From: Glandiceps talaboti
Taxonomy: Eukaryota; Hemichordata; Enteropneusta; Spengelidae
NCBI RefSeq assembly: GCF_964340395.1
Contig: NC_135551.1
Coordinates: forward strand, 27,478,380-27,533,379
DNA length: 55,000 nucleotides
Direction: 5' to 3'
How positions within the stretch are numbered: the stretch's first letter is position 1; each line of letters begins with the position of its first letter. Both the position numbers and the translations under genes were made by a program. Shown here in pieces: positions 1 through 13,423 of the stretch. The notes beneath the pieces were generated by a model. The model did not search any database. It was not told the origin of the DNA and saw nothing but the letters and a program-made list of their open reading frames with translations.

Positions 1-365
1 AAGATGGTCGTAAACACGTCGACGACTTCTCATTATTTTCTTTTAATTTCTAACGAGTAAACATTTGACAATTAAGGAAAGTTTACAAAGTAACTATATG
101 AACTGAATTTGACGTTGAATGGTAGTTTTGGGTTTTATTATGATGTCATAACTATATAAGTAAGAATCAGCAAATATGTGTAGTAAAAGATAAACTTTAC
201 ACAAGACGATGTATGGAGTAAAACTGGAATACTTTATTTCATGATAGCCAGGAGTTTGGCTTCACGGCCTCACTCAATGGTAGAACCAGGTGAGAGAGTA
301 GCTCACAGTTCCAAGACTCAAATCGCGTTTGATCGGACGCTTTGATCGCTACATTAACGAAATTA

Positions 366-530
366 TAATACGTCAGGCCACAGATAAGTAACACATTACT
401 TATCTCGTGGAGGGTCTATGCTTATCTGTGGTCAGGCATACTAGATGAGCGTCCTAAGATAACAATAGGTCATGCATAATTATGAGCGTCATGAAACATA
501 TAATACGAGATAATACCTATTGTCTTGACA
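366..530. repeat. Nested hairpin cluster
   Basis: GATAAGTAA (383-391) pairs with TTACTTATC (396-404) across a 4-base loop. The overlapping CCACAGATAAG (378-388) also pairs perfectly with CTTATCTGTGG (421-431), so the two hairpins exclude each other. A third pair, AAGATAACAATAGGT (from about 457) with ACCTATTGTCTT (from about 516), encloses the right half. Confidence 0.6.
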
Positions 531-3206
531 CCCATGTGAACTATGTATTGCAATCAAAGATATTCATTTCTATATATTAAACTAGGTATTTGGCAACAAT
601 TATAAACAACGTCATGTCTGAACTCAAGCACAGAAATGACAATGGAAATGGCTTGGTATCCATGCATTCTGTCAGAACTGTTGTCAGTTAGTGTGTTCCT
701 GGTTAATGAAATACTATAGGTTTTAGCAGGGTTTTAGTAGAGTGTATAGTAACCATTTACAAATGTGATGGATACCCTGGAAAGGGGAGAGGCACAGCCG
801 CGCTGCCTCCTGTGTGTGGCCTAATACATATGTATCATTCCAAGATATTTTCAACGTTAGGAGTAGAGCAGCGATAACACACAGCAATTGAGAGATTGCA
901 GGCTGTATATTTTAAATGTCAATTTGACAGTTTGTAATATAAACCAACCAACTTGGGTTAAACTAAAATCAAAGTGGATTCAAGCTGAAAGAGTTTCAAA
1001 ATTTTATGAGGTCTCCTTGAGTGGCGAAAGCTGTTCAATGCACCTTGATATCAACGCGAGTTTTTTGTTATTTTGCAAGCAAGCTGCTCAACTACTCGAA
1101 ATGAACACTTCTGACGTGTCACTGAGCTGACATTGTATGTGAAACTATCAATTACATTGTTTCCGTCAGACTTGTCGGAAATACGTGCAAATAATAAAAG
1201 ATTTGCTGAAATACAGCAATCCTGTCTTTATTTATTTCAACTATACGAACGATTGAATCTTTGATTCAATACTATCGGCAGACTGCAGTGTTGATGTTTT
1301 AACATGCTGTAGATAAAATATAGTGTTTATATTTGGAGTTCAATGTATTCATACACCATGCCCCGATCATTCTCTGATGTAATTTATTACATTTCAACGA
1401 TATTTCATGAACTATGATTGGTGTGTCTACACGGGTAGCCTGGAATCCATGCGGATTGGGGTTTTATATTTTTGATTCAGCATTCCAAGCTACTACACGG
1501 GTGGTCACAGATTAATATGAACACTATGTTTGATGTTTGAATACAAAGACGTTCGAAATTCACCGTAAATTAGAAATAAAATAGCGACTTTTACAAACTT
1601 CAATGGATAAAGAAACCATACCAGTCAAAATCGATCGGATATTGAGACATAACACCGTTATAGATGTTAATACTAAAGCTAACGGTCTTTTTTTTCGCAG
1701 GGCACAGTATTCAGACATTGTACCATACAAAATGGGTTTAGCAGTACTTTAAAACTTTAATTGCATAGAATCAAGGTTCCAGAGTAACTACGGTTGCCAT
1801 GTCGCGTTGACGGCAAAGTCGGTAGCGGACGGCTTGATACCATATATGGCAGTGCAGTGCCTTGTTATTGTGGTTTACAATCCCTACTTATCACCAAACG
1901 AAATAATTTGAGTTCGAATATTAACAGACGATATCGAGCCAAGTATCCCAACATGCATTGTGGTTATCATGGTGATATACGAGGGACGCAAATGGGGACA
2001 GTCCGTAAACGGTACGCCATTCCCGGTACGCCACCCCTTAGAAGTTCAAGGGTAGACTAAAAACATATCCTCCACAACATTCTGACTTGTTATCCTTCCT
2101 AAAGTGATTCTTAGTTGATATGCAATCTAAATCCACAATGTAAATACACTCCAGACTGTGAATTATTAGTAACGATTGTGTCAACATGAAGTCCAGATTT
2201 TATTACCATGTACATAAGCTACTTCGATTTTAAGATATTTAATAAAAAAAAGATAGATATTGTATTCAGTTTTTCAGAATTGATAGAGTGGGGTTAAATA
2301 ATGTCGACATATATATAGTTGTATCGTGCACGTATATCGATGTAATCGCATCGGGCGTGGTCCACTTGTAGGATCACAGGTAACCGCAGCTCAATTTGAT
2401 TTCAACGCACCATACGTTAAAACATGACGATATTATTATGTTTACAGTACGATTCATGAAACTTGTATTCTCAAAGGCTCCTTGACAAAGGCTTTTAGTA
2501 TTTTTGAAGAGATACTCCCTGTATTAGGACGTTTAGTGTGGCTCAGATAACAACATATGTAGTTAACTCGCAGGTATGTTCACAATCTCCTTGACGTGCC
2601 AATAGAACATACCAAGGTAACAGGTGTTTATTACAGTACTTCTTAATTCCCTTCAAACTGTACACAAACATATTTGATTATCCTACCTTGACATATAGTT
2701 CCAATGAGTTTGACATCTTTGATATTGAAGCACCTTGAAATTGGTTAAGAGATGGAACACAGCTCGGCTACAGTTTTTTCCTCACACGTGCATGAACTGA
2801 TTCAAAAAGTCCTAGAGGTTAATACAACTGTATGTGGGGGTCAATCAAAAAGACTCCCTAGCTACTTATATAAATTTAACTAATGAATATTGATATTAAG
2901 AGGGCAGGGGACGAGTTGAACATAACGAGGACAAACGCTGCAGAAAGAGTCGGGAAATGCAATTTAACTTGTCTCATTCTTTCATCTTTTCCATATATCT
3001 GTATTAGTTGTTTCCATGACAACTTCTGGTGTGTCGATGTTGTATGACATGCCCAGATTAAAGATCAACAAGTTAATTGATACGGAACTGTCCAATTCTG
3101 TAGTAACTTTAGGGAATTAAATTCAAATATCTAGAATGAATTGAAGAATACGGTCTGCGAATAATTATTGTTCTTCGTATTTTTGTGATAGCCAATTCTC
3201 TCCTCC

Positions 3207-3211
3207 ATGTA

Positions 3212-3248
<37 letters not shown>

Positions 3249-3275
3249 GTCTATGTCTATGTCTATGTCTAAGTC

Positions 3276-3343
<68 letters not shown>
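3207..3343. repeat. TATGTG hexanucleotide array running into (TA)n
   Basis: TATGTG units drift to TATGTC, then an uninterrupted TA dinucleotide run of about 60 bases follows. Overlapping frames on both strands are low-complexity artefacts. Confidence 0.95.
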
Positions 3344-3345
<2 letters not shown>

Positions 3346-3493
3346 AGCAAACAGACACACACATATAATGAAAATATGTCTATTTGAAATATGTCAGGAC
3401 AAATAAAAATTTAAAAGAAAAAATCTCTAATATTTGTGAGTTGTTACTCGAACTGAGCTTTACATGTAATTTGATGAAAAATAGAGCGACCAC

Positions 3494-3494
<1 letters not shown>

Positions 3495-3551
<57 letters not shown>

Positions 3552-3558
3552 GTGTGTG

Positions 3559-3623
<65 letters not shown>

Positions 3624-3624
3624 G
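3495..3624. repeat. (TCTG)n microsatellite
   Basis: About 130 bases of TCTG interrupted once by TG repeats near 3549-3561. It is open in several frames on both strands but is not coding. Confidence 0.97.
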
Positions 3625-6338
3625 CATCGCACATCCACCTTTACATCTTTGGATGTCTGTTATCTGTTGAAATATTATCTGACTGGTTTTAACTTACATT
3701 TGTTCAGATTTGATGTACGAGTCTTATTTGCAGCCTTGCATTTAAAAGTCGGAGGGCGTACAATATTCAATATACCATAAAGACATGTATCAAAAGTTAC
3801 TAGACAGTGGTAATCTTAACCGACCAATTAGTCTATAGACAATCATGTATGAGACTGTCTTAACTAGTATAATAAATAATCCAATCGATCCTGATGAAGA
3901 CGGGTGATAGTTTTTCTCTTTATTAACGAACGCGATACAAATTCGAAAGTAGGTCAACCAAAGTCACGATAGTCTCTATCTAGTAAAAGGCACAAGATTT
4001 AGAATAGTTGCTGTTTAGTTTAGGATGGTCTCTCCTGGTCAAGTGATCAAACTCGATAAAATATTACGCAGCTGAAATCATCTCCAGTCTGTAATTACTT
4101 TTACTTTTGTTAAATAAAAAATGTCAATATATTGAACGTTATTCCCCTGAAAGTTGGTCATGAACACACTTGAGCAATGAATTACAAACAAACATATCAG
4201 GGTGATGTTGAAATTTATGTTTATTTGAAATTTTAAACATTTCATTAGTTTTTGAGTATGACGTACAAAACAAACATTCAATATCACTATACATAGAATG
4301 TTGATATCACCTAGAGAATCGATTTACACTGCAACGTTTACATAGAAAATAAAGCTCACGATAGTCAAAGTAATCCAGCCTCTACTTACAATGTCCGGTC
4401 CAGCGTGCTCAACTTGATACAGAAACATCAATTTGTACTTTAACAACGATGAATAAAATTATACCCTATTCTTGGTTCAAGGAAAGACATAAAATATTAA
4501 TCTACAACATAACCTACAGTTAATTGCTGTTGGAAAATCAACGTTTGGAATGACTGGCCGGTAAACATAGCATAGGATAGTACGTAGGAATTTGACTTTT
4601 CAGAGTCGGAAGTCAGGCTAGAAACAAAACAGGAGGCAGACGTTAAATACAGGTAATTTCGCGAAAATACAAATGCCTTGAAATGGTACGTCTTGTAGAA
4701 TATTCCATGTTTACACTTTTTTATGTTTCATCCAGAGTACTTATTGGATTTAGTGCGGATGATAAATTAACGACTTTATCGTTCATTGGATTTGAATACG
4801 CGATACCAAAACCAAAATTACAAAATGAAAGAGAAATGGTGCTATTTTTTATTAATCATTTCTACACTTTTGTTGTGTAGTAACGTTGTTTTGAAGTACT
4901 GGTAATCCTACGAAGCGTTGCAGTATATATTCCAAAGTAAAATCTCAATCATACACTATGTCTATTGTGCGGTAGCGTTGAGGTCATATAAATATACAAA
5001 GAGAGAAGGGGTGGTTACTATGGTTACAATTTCGAAGAAAATGTTACTTTAAAGATGTTCAGAAAAAATCTAGAAATCTCAAAGTACAACTTTGGTTAAT
5101 TTTATTTCGAAACAATTGACTGCTTTGCTCGACTGAATCTTTAATTTTGGGAAACAATTCAAGAACTTTAATAATTTGTGATTCCAAAGCGAGTTCGTAA
5201 ATAAGTAGAAATTTATTTGTCGACATCATCTTTGGATTTGTTGCCATAGAAACTGATACAATTTACAATGAAACGATGAAAAGTTATTTAAAACTTATAT
5301 GAATATAACGTAAAATTTTACAATTTTCCTTTCTTAGATGCATAACAAGAAAACAAAAGTATTTGATATTACCGTCGCATTTTAACAAAAAGCTAAATTT
5401 ACTATAACCTATGTATTGTATATATATGGTCTATCTTAAACATGTCTATACTGGGGAAATGCGAAATGAATTCCATTTGTGACAGATACAAATGCCTAAT
5501 TCAATTTCTCTATGAGTTGCTTTTGCCGTGTTTGAGATTGCACGATTGCACATTTACATACGCATGCGTATTATGTCTCAGCGGCGGGATGACTGAATTC
5601 CCTGGGATGTTCCAGAATTACGATGCACACTTTTGACATTTATTCCAGATAAAACTTTTATCCGACATGAAATGAAACAGAAATAATCACAGACATAATA
5701 TTTTGGTAATCAAGTGGAGTTCAATTCTTGCTTTCTCCCTTACCTCACTGGATATAATACTTGAAGACTAAGGTTAAAATAAACGGTAACAACACTAATA
5801 TATATATATAATCTTGGCCAATAAAGCAACTATTTCCTTATTTTCTGTTTTACTACTATCTCAATATTTGTAATTGTTCTTTATTTTTTTGATTATTTCC
5901 ATTTTATGAATATAGATTTCAATATTCATAATTATAAGCATTTAAAACAATTCTTGTAGTAGGCTTTAGCATAATGGTCATTAAAGCGGCGGTTTGGTTT
6001 ATTCCAAAAAAGTAAAAACCATAATATGATTGTCCAAGTCTTACAGTGTCTATTTTGTGTATTAACGTTCTACAATATTGTATAATTCCCTAAAATTTCA
6101 TGATATAGATTTGTACGTTGATCTTTCGCAAATGAAGGTTATTGTGTCTCCCAGGAATTTTTTGGATATCATAAGTCGAGAGTTAAATGAAATAAAACTT
6201 AAAAACAAAATCAGTTTTTGTACCCTTAGTTTAAGAATACCCATGTTTCATTTTCTTTGGATATCTACCTCTCGAGTTCTTCTTTAATTGTACACAGGTG
6301 CGAAAATTTGAACTTGCTAATATTTTGAAGTGCGCCAA

Positions 6339-6488
6339 CTAGCGTCGCTTCAAAGGAAGGCCGAGGTGATCTGCCCATCCGTTGTTGATTTCTGACTCTG
6401 GGTACTTGGTAGCTATAAACACTTCATTTTGAAATGCTGTGTCCATATATTTCTTCAGGACTTCCATGTCATCCGGTATTTCAAAATC
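6339..6488 (-). CDS. DHAR/CLIC-like gene, terminal exon
   Basis: Acceptor gcgacag before GATTTTGAAATACC. It encodes 49 residues, starting DFEIPDDMEVLKKYM and ending NGWADHLGLPLKRR, then a stop at 6341-6339. Confidence 0.88.
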   Translation of the reverse strand, partial: DFEIPDDMEVLKKYMDTAFQNEVFIATKYPESEINNGWADHLGLPLKRR

Positions 6489-8913
6489 CTGTCGCAGACG
6501 AAAAACACATATAAATACAGTTAAGAGTGGGCCTGTCAATTCTTGGAGTTCACACAATTTGTCCGCTTGTGACGTTTGCCGGTGATACGAAAGTGATATC
6601 AGATATAGTGGAAAACTAATATTTTAATATGACGTATCCACCTTTCACCTAAGCACATTTATTCCTGTGACAAAACACACAATGGGGAGATTTTTAAGTC
6701 GAATAACCCACCTTAAAATGTTGTGCAGCCACTTTCAGATGGTATAATTTTGGTAGGAGGTTGCAATCAGGGAGCTTGAGTGTATCGCCGTCAAGAAACG
6801 TTCCTGGAGAGTTGGTCAAGAAATTATTCAGTTTCCTAAGTTCAGCAAGCAAGGCATTCTTGAGTTGAGGGTCTGCTGATGGATCTCTGTTCTTCAATAC
6901 TCTGCAAACGGAAAACATCAATACATTTATATTTTAGATGTCTAGTAGGCCTATACCGTAGTACCAACATGGTGGTACTAATAGACTTCAGAGCAACCTT
7001 TCCTCATTCTACAGTATCGTCGTTAGCTCTACACCCTTTTAAAGCAACGCTACCCCAACCTATAGCATAGTCGTAAACTTTCCATATCCTTTTACGGCAA
7101 TACTACTCCGGTCCCATCCACTACGTCCGCACTTTAAAAAAACACGTTGATTCGCAAGAACGTACATATACGTAAGATATACACGACAAAGAATATTGCA
7201 TTAGTTCTGATTCCACCTGAGAAAAGCTTTTCATACATTCACTATTTTTAGGGCAGAGCGTGATCCACTAAAGAAAAATAGGAAGGCGATTTACCTTCCC
7301 TGTTAATACCGATGGTAAGGACATCTGGGAAGAAGTAACCGTGAAACATTTTTAGAGATCTAGATTGCAAGTTATGATAAGGTAGAGTGTAACACGGGGA
7401 CAAACCTCCCTGAAAGTCGCAGCTCGTAAAATCTCCAAAAAAAATGCCATTATGAAGCTTTTCAAGGAAATTGACAACTTATACTTTATTTTCCCATAGC
7501 GTTCATACAATATTTGGGTTAATTCTGGTGTTATTTTCATTTCTAGTTCAAAAATTTCTAGAATGAACCCTACTTTCTATTTCTGGATTTTATCTGTGAA
7601 TAGGTTTGCGTTTTCTTGAACAAACATAACAATAACAGATCAACATGTTCATTTCCGAGATGCCTACTTCACTAAAACTACTGTTGAAGAAAAGTAAGTG
7701 TACTTTTTACGTTTTTTATCACTTTCATAATGTTTAACCCAATCCGACACACTGCATGAAAAAGACATAATTGGATGGGTGCGAGAGACAAGAGCTATTT
7801 AAAAAATTTTTTCCAGAGTACAAATCCAGTATCGATTAGTCAATCAGTTTCCACTGAAGCACAATGTACATTCATAACGTCACTTATTATGTGGTAGTCA
7901 TCTAATAGTTGCTAATGGGGTTCGAAAACTTGTTTTCCATTCATTCATTTCATTTTCTTATTTTGAATTCACTATAATTGTTAAAATACACTGTCTTCAT
8001 TAACCGTTCTTCGGAGCGACCATAGCAGTGCACTTCCTTACAATTTGTTATTTCTATTTTGAAGAAATTGTTGAATCTTATCTATTAATTTCAAATGTCT
8101 TCGAGAAAGATGTAGTACATTTTTTTCTAGCCGATCAAGTAACTACTTGGATTAATAAAAAGTACTAATAGAATACCTATGTTAAAGGCCTAAAAAATAG
8201 TTTGGTTCCGCCCGGTTACTCGACCTCACCTAGTTTTTCACTGCCGACCCTAAACTTTTTTTTTTTACGTATTAGAGTAAAAATATAATAAAATTCTGAA
8301 GTCTTGGGAAATAGTAGATGCGGAAATTGACAATAACTTAAAAGATAATATAAAAACTGTTCTTCCAATCTGTAATGGCTGTACATCTGATGAGAAGAAA
8401 CCAATAACACAGAGACCATATGGAAAACAACTGAAAACATAACTACCTGAACGAGACACTCGCACATCAAACGAAAAAGAAAATTAAATTTTAAAAAAAT
8501 CTACCTATCCCACCTATTCGAAAATTGAGCGTAATCGGAACCACACAATTTTTTTAGGAACATAAAAGAATAAATAAAAATTATCAACATAAATTGGTTC
8601 AATGTTTTACTTACGCTGCAAATTTATGGAACAATCTGTCGCCGGCGTTATCTGCTGCGGGGTTGTCTGCTCTTAATTTTGGTTCGGGAAACGTCGTCTC
8701 CAAATATTCCGCTATCGCCGTAGAGTCGTCCATTCGTCCGTCGTCGTGTGTTAAAACAGGAACCTTTCCAGCCGGGCTGATGTCTAAAAAGTCACGTGGT
8801 TTGATTTTCATATTGACTGGAATGAGCTTGTATTTTAAACCTTTGAGATACAGGATCATCTGGATACGGTGTGAAAACGGACAGTCTCCCAGACTTTTAC
8901 CATCTGTGCCAGC
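6339..8913 (-). CDS. DHAR/CLIC-family glutathione-dependent reductase, 5' incomplete (3 exons)
   Basis: Seen: exons 8913-8615, 6901-6712 and 6488-6339 join as GC|A then AAG|GAT with GT-AG ends, giving about 213 residues plus a stop. The first exon starts in phase 0 with AGTDGKSLGDCPFSHR. The CPFS motif holds the glutaredoxin-like active cysteine (codon 8883-8881). FLDISPAGKVPVL follows, then the helical domain with LLPKLYHLKVAAQHFK, and NNGWADHLGLP at the C terminus. Known: dehydroascorbate reductases and chloride intracellular channel proteins share this GST-like fold. DHARs reduce dehydroascorbate with glutathione, and CLICs can insert into membranes. The FLDISPxGKVPVL, KLYHLxVAxxHFK and GWA signatures fit DHAR better than vertebrate CLICs. 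Missing: a short upstream exon (about 10-20 residues, start codon and first strand), which I could not locate. Intron positions match CLIC genes, where the first exon ends just before the same AGxDG segment. Confidence 0.88.
6712..6901 (-). CDS. DHAR/CLIC-like gene, helical-domain exon
   Basis: Acceptor gtttgcag; donor AAG|GTGGGT, phase 0. It encodes VLKNRDPSADPQLK through KLYHLKVAAQHFK, the helical C-terminal domain including the conserved LPDCNLLPKLYH stretch. Confidence 0.9.
8615..8913 (-). CDS. DHAR/CLIC-like gene, thioredoxin-fold exon
   Basis: Acceptor ttcccag precedes GCTGGCACAGAT; donor GC|GTAAGT, phase 2. It encodes the N-terminal thioredoxin-like domain from CPFS through DRLFHKFAA. 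Confidence 0.9.
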
Positions 8914-9430
8914 CTGGGAATAAAAACAAAAGAATACGTTGCGATTGTGAATATAATAAACCCCGATGTCTACTAAACAAGAACAGGAAAGCCCAGACAT
9001 CATCCCAGACATTTATCGAAACTTCTTTATTCCACTACGTGTCCAGACCGGCTCCTCATCAGGTGTATAATTCTATCTAAAAGACAAGTCGGCATACCCT
9101 GGTCTCTATACCCGCTTCTTGTCTACTATACAAGATACATTCTTAAAATCAACAAGTATTGGATATCCCCTTATTCAGGAGTAAGGTTTCCCGCTCTAAT
9201 TTTAAAGTCATACATGTGACGTATTTGAAACATAAACCCTAATCTTAGTACAAGTCATGTCCATTTCAGGATATGTCATGTCAAGCATAGCGGACACCAA
9301 GCTATGGTAGATACGATCAAAACGAGCTGTGACTATGTCTATAAAATTATCATTGTTATAATATTACTTTAATTGTTTAGTGACCTACTTTCACAGTTCA
9401 ACAGGTTACATGTGAAGCTCTTCCTGTTTT

Positions 9431-9431
<1 letters not shown>

Positions 9432-9481
<50 letters not shown>

Positions 9482-9569
9482 TACACACATACACATACAT
9501 ACATACATACATACATACATACATACATACATACATACATGCATACATGCATACATACATACATACATA
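9432..9569. repeat. (CA)n followed by (CATA)n
   Basis: About 45 bases of CA, then about 90 of CATA with a few CATG variants. It abuts the inverted-repeat element at 9586-9714. Confidence 0.96.
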
Positions 9570-9585
9570 AACACACTAAAACAGT

Positions 9586-9714
9586 AATAAAGTGTTTCTG
9601 GCCAAGACGTTTTGCTCAGGCTTTGCTGAGTTGCCTCAGTAGACCAAATCCATCATATTAATTATCGCTTGTATCCGAAAACGAAAGCGAAACGTCTTGG
9701 CCAGAAACACTTTA
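9586..9714. mobile_element. Small inverted-repeat element between two microsatellites
   Basis: Arms of about 26 bases (left 9588-9613, containing GTGTTTCTGGCCAAGACG; right about 9689-9714, its reverse complement) enclose about 75 bases. CATA repeats lie on the left and TA repeats on the right. Read outward, each arm begins GCAAAACG or GCGAAACG. It could be a MITE or a fragment of a Penelope-type element. Confidence 0.6.
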
Positions 9715-9824
<110 letters not shown>

Positions 9825-10653
9825 AGTCCGTTAATGTTTATAGGTTAATAATAACATAATCAATCATATAATACGTGCGTGTTTGTGTGTACGAGACATT
9901 CGATACCTGTAAGGTATTTGACATACCATATGTATTATAAAGGTATTACATCGTTATAATGTCAGCAATCTTTTGAAAAGCTTGACGTGGTTTTTTCACT
10001 GAAGTATTGATTGATTACAATCAATCAAACAAACAATTGAATACTTTCTGATAGTTACAGCTACTGACAATGGCTTTGAGTAATTGTACAAACATCAACG
10101 ATACGTGAGAGAAATACGAAAATATTCTGACTTGAGATCGTATCTGTGCACACCGAGAATCGTTGCTTCAAAACTTGATGACGACGGTAACCTGTTCTTA
10201 ATGTCATTATTTGTAATCTCATAATAGTAAACATTGCACATAAATATGCCACCATATCTGTTCTACCCCCAGGGCCTGATATGTCTCAACAAGTATCCAT
10301 ATTCAAGTCCACGTTTAACTTATCTCTTTCCTATAAAATCTGGTTTGTTATTTATTATAATCATAATTAATCTGTTCGTAAAAGCAACTGGACGTCGACG
10401 GTCTCCGATGAAAATAAAGTGAAGAACCCTAGCGGCGATAGGTTTCATTATGATAAGATTGGGGCACATTTAGGGCAGTCACACAGTCACTTTAATGTAG
10501 GCTAAGATTCGATTTAGTGATGTTCCTAGTATAAAACATATGCGTTATTTAGGTATTTATGAATATTCGGATACAGTGATAGTAGCGTCACCAGTCACTA
10601 TACACTAATCATTATAGCCTCACTGACTGTAGTGGTGGGTATTTCATTTGTCA

Positions 10654-10654
10654 A

Positions 10655-10704
<50 letters not shown>
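10654..10704. repeat. (TTAG)n microsatellite
   Basis: About twelve TTAG units. Confidence 0.95.
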
Positions 10705-10705
<1 letters not shown>

Positions 10706-11957
10706 ATTTTAGTAAAACAACACGATCAACAGCACAGATATACAAATAAAGATGGTACAAATCGTTGAATTACTTGGATAACCCACGAAGTCAAAGACTG
10801 GTTTCCAGTGGGGTTTCGTTTGCAAGCTCAAAAGTCAGAATTTACCAGTCTTTATATCGGTTAAACCGAGGCCCCATTTTCGACGGAAGTATTATACATT
10901 AGAAATGATTTAGAAACAAACCTGGGTCTCTATAAGGTGTGCTAGAGGTAGTTTAATATGGACAGGGATTGCCTGGGAGATTGCAGTATTTTCAAATGTA
11001 TTGATACCTCCAAAATTTCGTCGTATCCCAAAAATCATATTTTGATACCATGGTTCATAATTGATTTTCGAGACTATATCAACTTAACATTTACTTATAG
11101 GTAATAAAATATAGAAATCTAATGACTCAATTTTATGGAAAATCTATGAGGAGAAAAACACGTTGAATCAAAGAAGTAATTTTAATTGAATGCAAATTTC
11201 CTGGTGTTTGGTTTCCGGCCATGAAAACAATTTAGCTATTCATCATAGGTAATGGAAATAGATTAGACAAGCGTTAGAAATTATTTGTTATGGATGGTTG
11301 ACTTCATCCCTTGATCAATTATTCATTTGTTTGTTGTCATTTTGCAACACTTCCTGTACGCCGTATATATTTCTACATGTAGGTATCCAGCCAACAGTAT
11401 AGTAGCCCAGAGATTCTTCGTTTGAATTCTAATCTAATCTAGCGATACATACATCAACGTCAGGAATTATGCTTTTTGAAGCACAGATATCTATTTTGTG
11501 CCTCCGTCAATATAAGACCCACTTAGTTTTTAGCAGGGCTGTGGTGGTAATTTCAAACATTCAAAACAGTGTAAGATTGGAAAATCAACAAATCTCTGGG
11601 CTAACCGTCTAGTCAATGTCCGCATGGCTGAAGGCTCAGAACACGTTAGGAATTGTTGTCTGAGCTGTAGACAACTTGGTAGATAGAGTAGACTTAACTA
11701 CTGCAGAATACGTGATGTGTGCCATTTATTGCTGGAAGCGATGGATAAACACTTGTAATTTTGTGTTGCACATGACGTATAGATTTGCACCTACACACAA
11801 GACAAGTCGATGTAATTTTTTTGAAATAATACTAGAAGAATACATTGATAAAATCAACTTTTGGTCTTCACAAGTAGCTGTTGACCTAGTCAAGTAATAT
11901 TTCGCCTCCACATAATATTTAAAACGTCGGTGACACAATCCTATAGAATTACAACAT

Positions 11958-12290
11958 TTGCGCCTTCTTGTTGTTTTTGGCTGGTTACTGATATTATACT
12001 ATCATCATAGCATAGCATTAGGAAGAGACGGAGGACACTTTCACACCACTCGCCATCGTGCACTTCAACTAGATGGTGAAAGTCTTCAACTTGAGTATAT
12101 GATGGAAGTGCCAGAATGCGTACAAGTGTGTCTCAAGGCTGACAACTATATACTAGTAATACACTTGAAGTGGTTGGTAGGGATTCTATTAGTGTATATA
12201 ATAGCAGCCACGTCAACAGTCAGGAAGTCTGGAGCGAAGTGAACACATGCAACGAATACAGCTGGTTTCGCTGCAATCTCATATTTCTAC
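11958..12290 (+). pseudogene. Possible relic of a secreted, PAN-like exon
   Basis: The frame reads RLLVVFGWLLILYYHHSIAL, a signal-peptide-like stretch, then HRALQLDGESLQLEYMMEVP and ECVQVCLKADN, which resembles the start of a PAN/apple domain (aL.g ... C...C). Similarity seems to continue in another frame as SISVYNSSHVNSQEVWSEV, so a frameshift or a missed tiny intron is needed. No ATG precedes the hydrophobic stretch in frame. This is weak and could be chance. Confidence 0.25.
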
Positions 12291-13423
12291 ATCATTTCAG
12301 AGAATTAGGAATCAGTAAACCGACCATTTCAAACAAACAGTCTATTCAGGTTCGCATAATTCACATCCTGTATCAGAATATATTTATCCAGAGTACATGA
12401 AATACGTACGTGTAAAAAGTTAATTGATACATATATCAAATATATGTTTTATGGACACAAAGTCGCAACCTGGGATGAAAAGTAGACGGGGAGGATTACA
12501 AGGTCAATCAGAAGAAGATGGTCGTGCAACTCTGTATTATCAGACACAATAAAATATAACGTAATTTCGTCCGATTGTTCAACATTAATGTTTAATATGG
12601 CCTCTTTTACACAATTTTCTAAAGATAAAACGGTTATTAGTGACATTCACAACAACTAACTCGAAAATCTATATGTGAAAAAACACCGAAAAGGGAGAAA
12701 ATTTCAATTCGTTGTCTAAGTTTTGGTCAGGAAGTGCCTAGATAAATGTGCTTTCGAAAACATGTTAGATATCTAGGGTTGCTATCTGAAAATTACCGCA
12801 TACTGATATCATGGGTATACAAAATGATTTACAGTGTATACAAATTACATACGACGCAGTAGTCAAAATGCCGTGTCTTGGCGGGAATTGTATAGAATCT
12901 AGAATTCTTCATGGTATTCAAAACACATACAAATAAATACGTCTGATATCATATCCAGCCGCAAACAAAACTTGCACGGAATTACAATTTTATACAGGAT
13001 TCCCTTGGGCTATGTTGCAAAACACATACGTCCGACCATTACTAATTGCTATCGAATGACCAGATATATTGACAATATGTTATGGCTGCAGGAAATATAG
13101 TGCCTGCGTGTTTCCTAACTATATACATGAATGGAAGCTATAGAAAACACTTCCAGGAGTCTGTGGAATAAACCGTCCTTTTCATGTGGTGTGATAGATA
13201 CCTGTAGTGTGCAACACGATATTAAAGTACAATATTAAAGATGAATAAGAGGCGGCGGCAAGGATTCAACACTCGATGTGAATTCACGTCGACATGTAAA
13301 TAATAACTTTAATAATATCATTATTATAACTTGTTATCATGGGACATCAAAACAACAGACAATACCACGGTCTATATATGGTCCTTGCATCATGGTTCAT
13401 ACATTGGAGTGGATGTAAACAAT

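Larger units (their letters stand above)
1..6338. other. No gene recognised; hairpins and microsatellites
   Basis: Open frames here are short (up to about 100 codons), several lack an ATG, and none shows a family signature. The stretch holds nested hairpins at 366-530, small inverted repeats at about 1425-1490 and 2572-2613, and the satellites near 3.2-3.6 kb. The rest is AT-rich unique-looking sequence downstream of the DHAR-like gene. Confidence 0.6.

Noticed and set aside
1794-2060. 88-codon frame starting ATGTCGCG-like
   Set aside because: The frame shows no domain and no flanking splice or promoter support; expected by chance.
3185-3692. Overlapping frames rich in SVCL, TDRQ or YIYI
   Set aside because: Translations of TCTG and TA microsatellites.
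3885-3920. CTGATGAAGACGGG as a hammerhead ribozyme core
   Set aside because: No GAAAC partner at the required distance and no closing stems.
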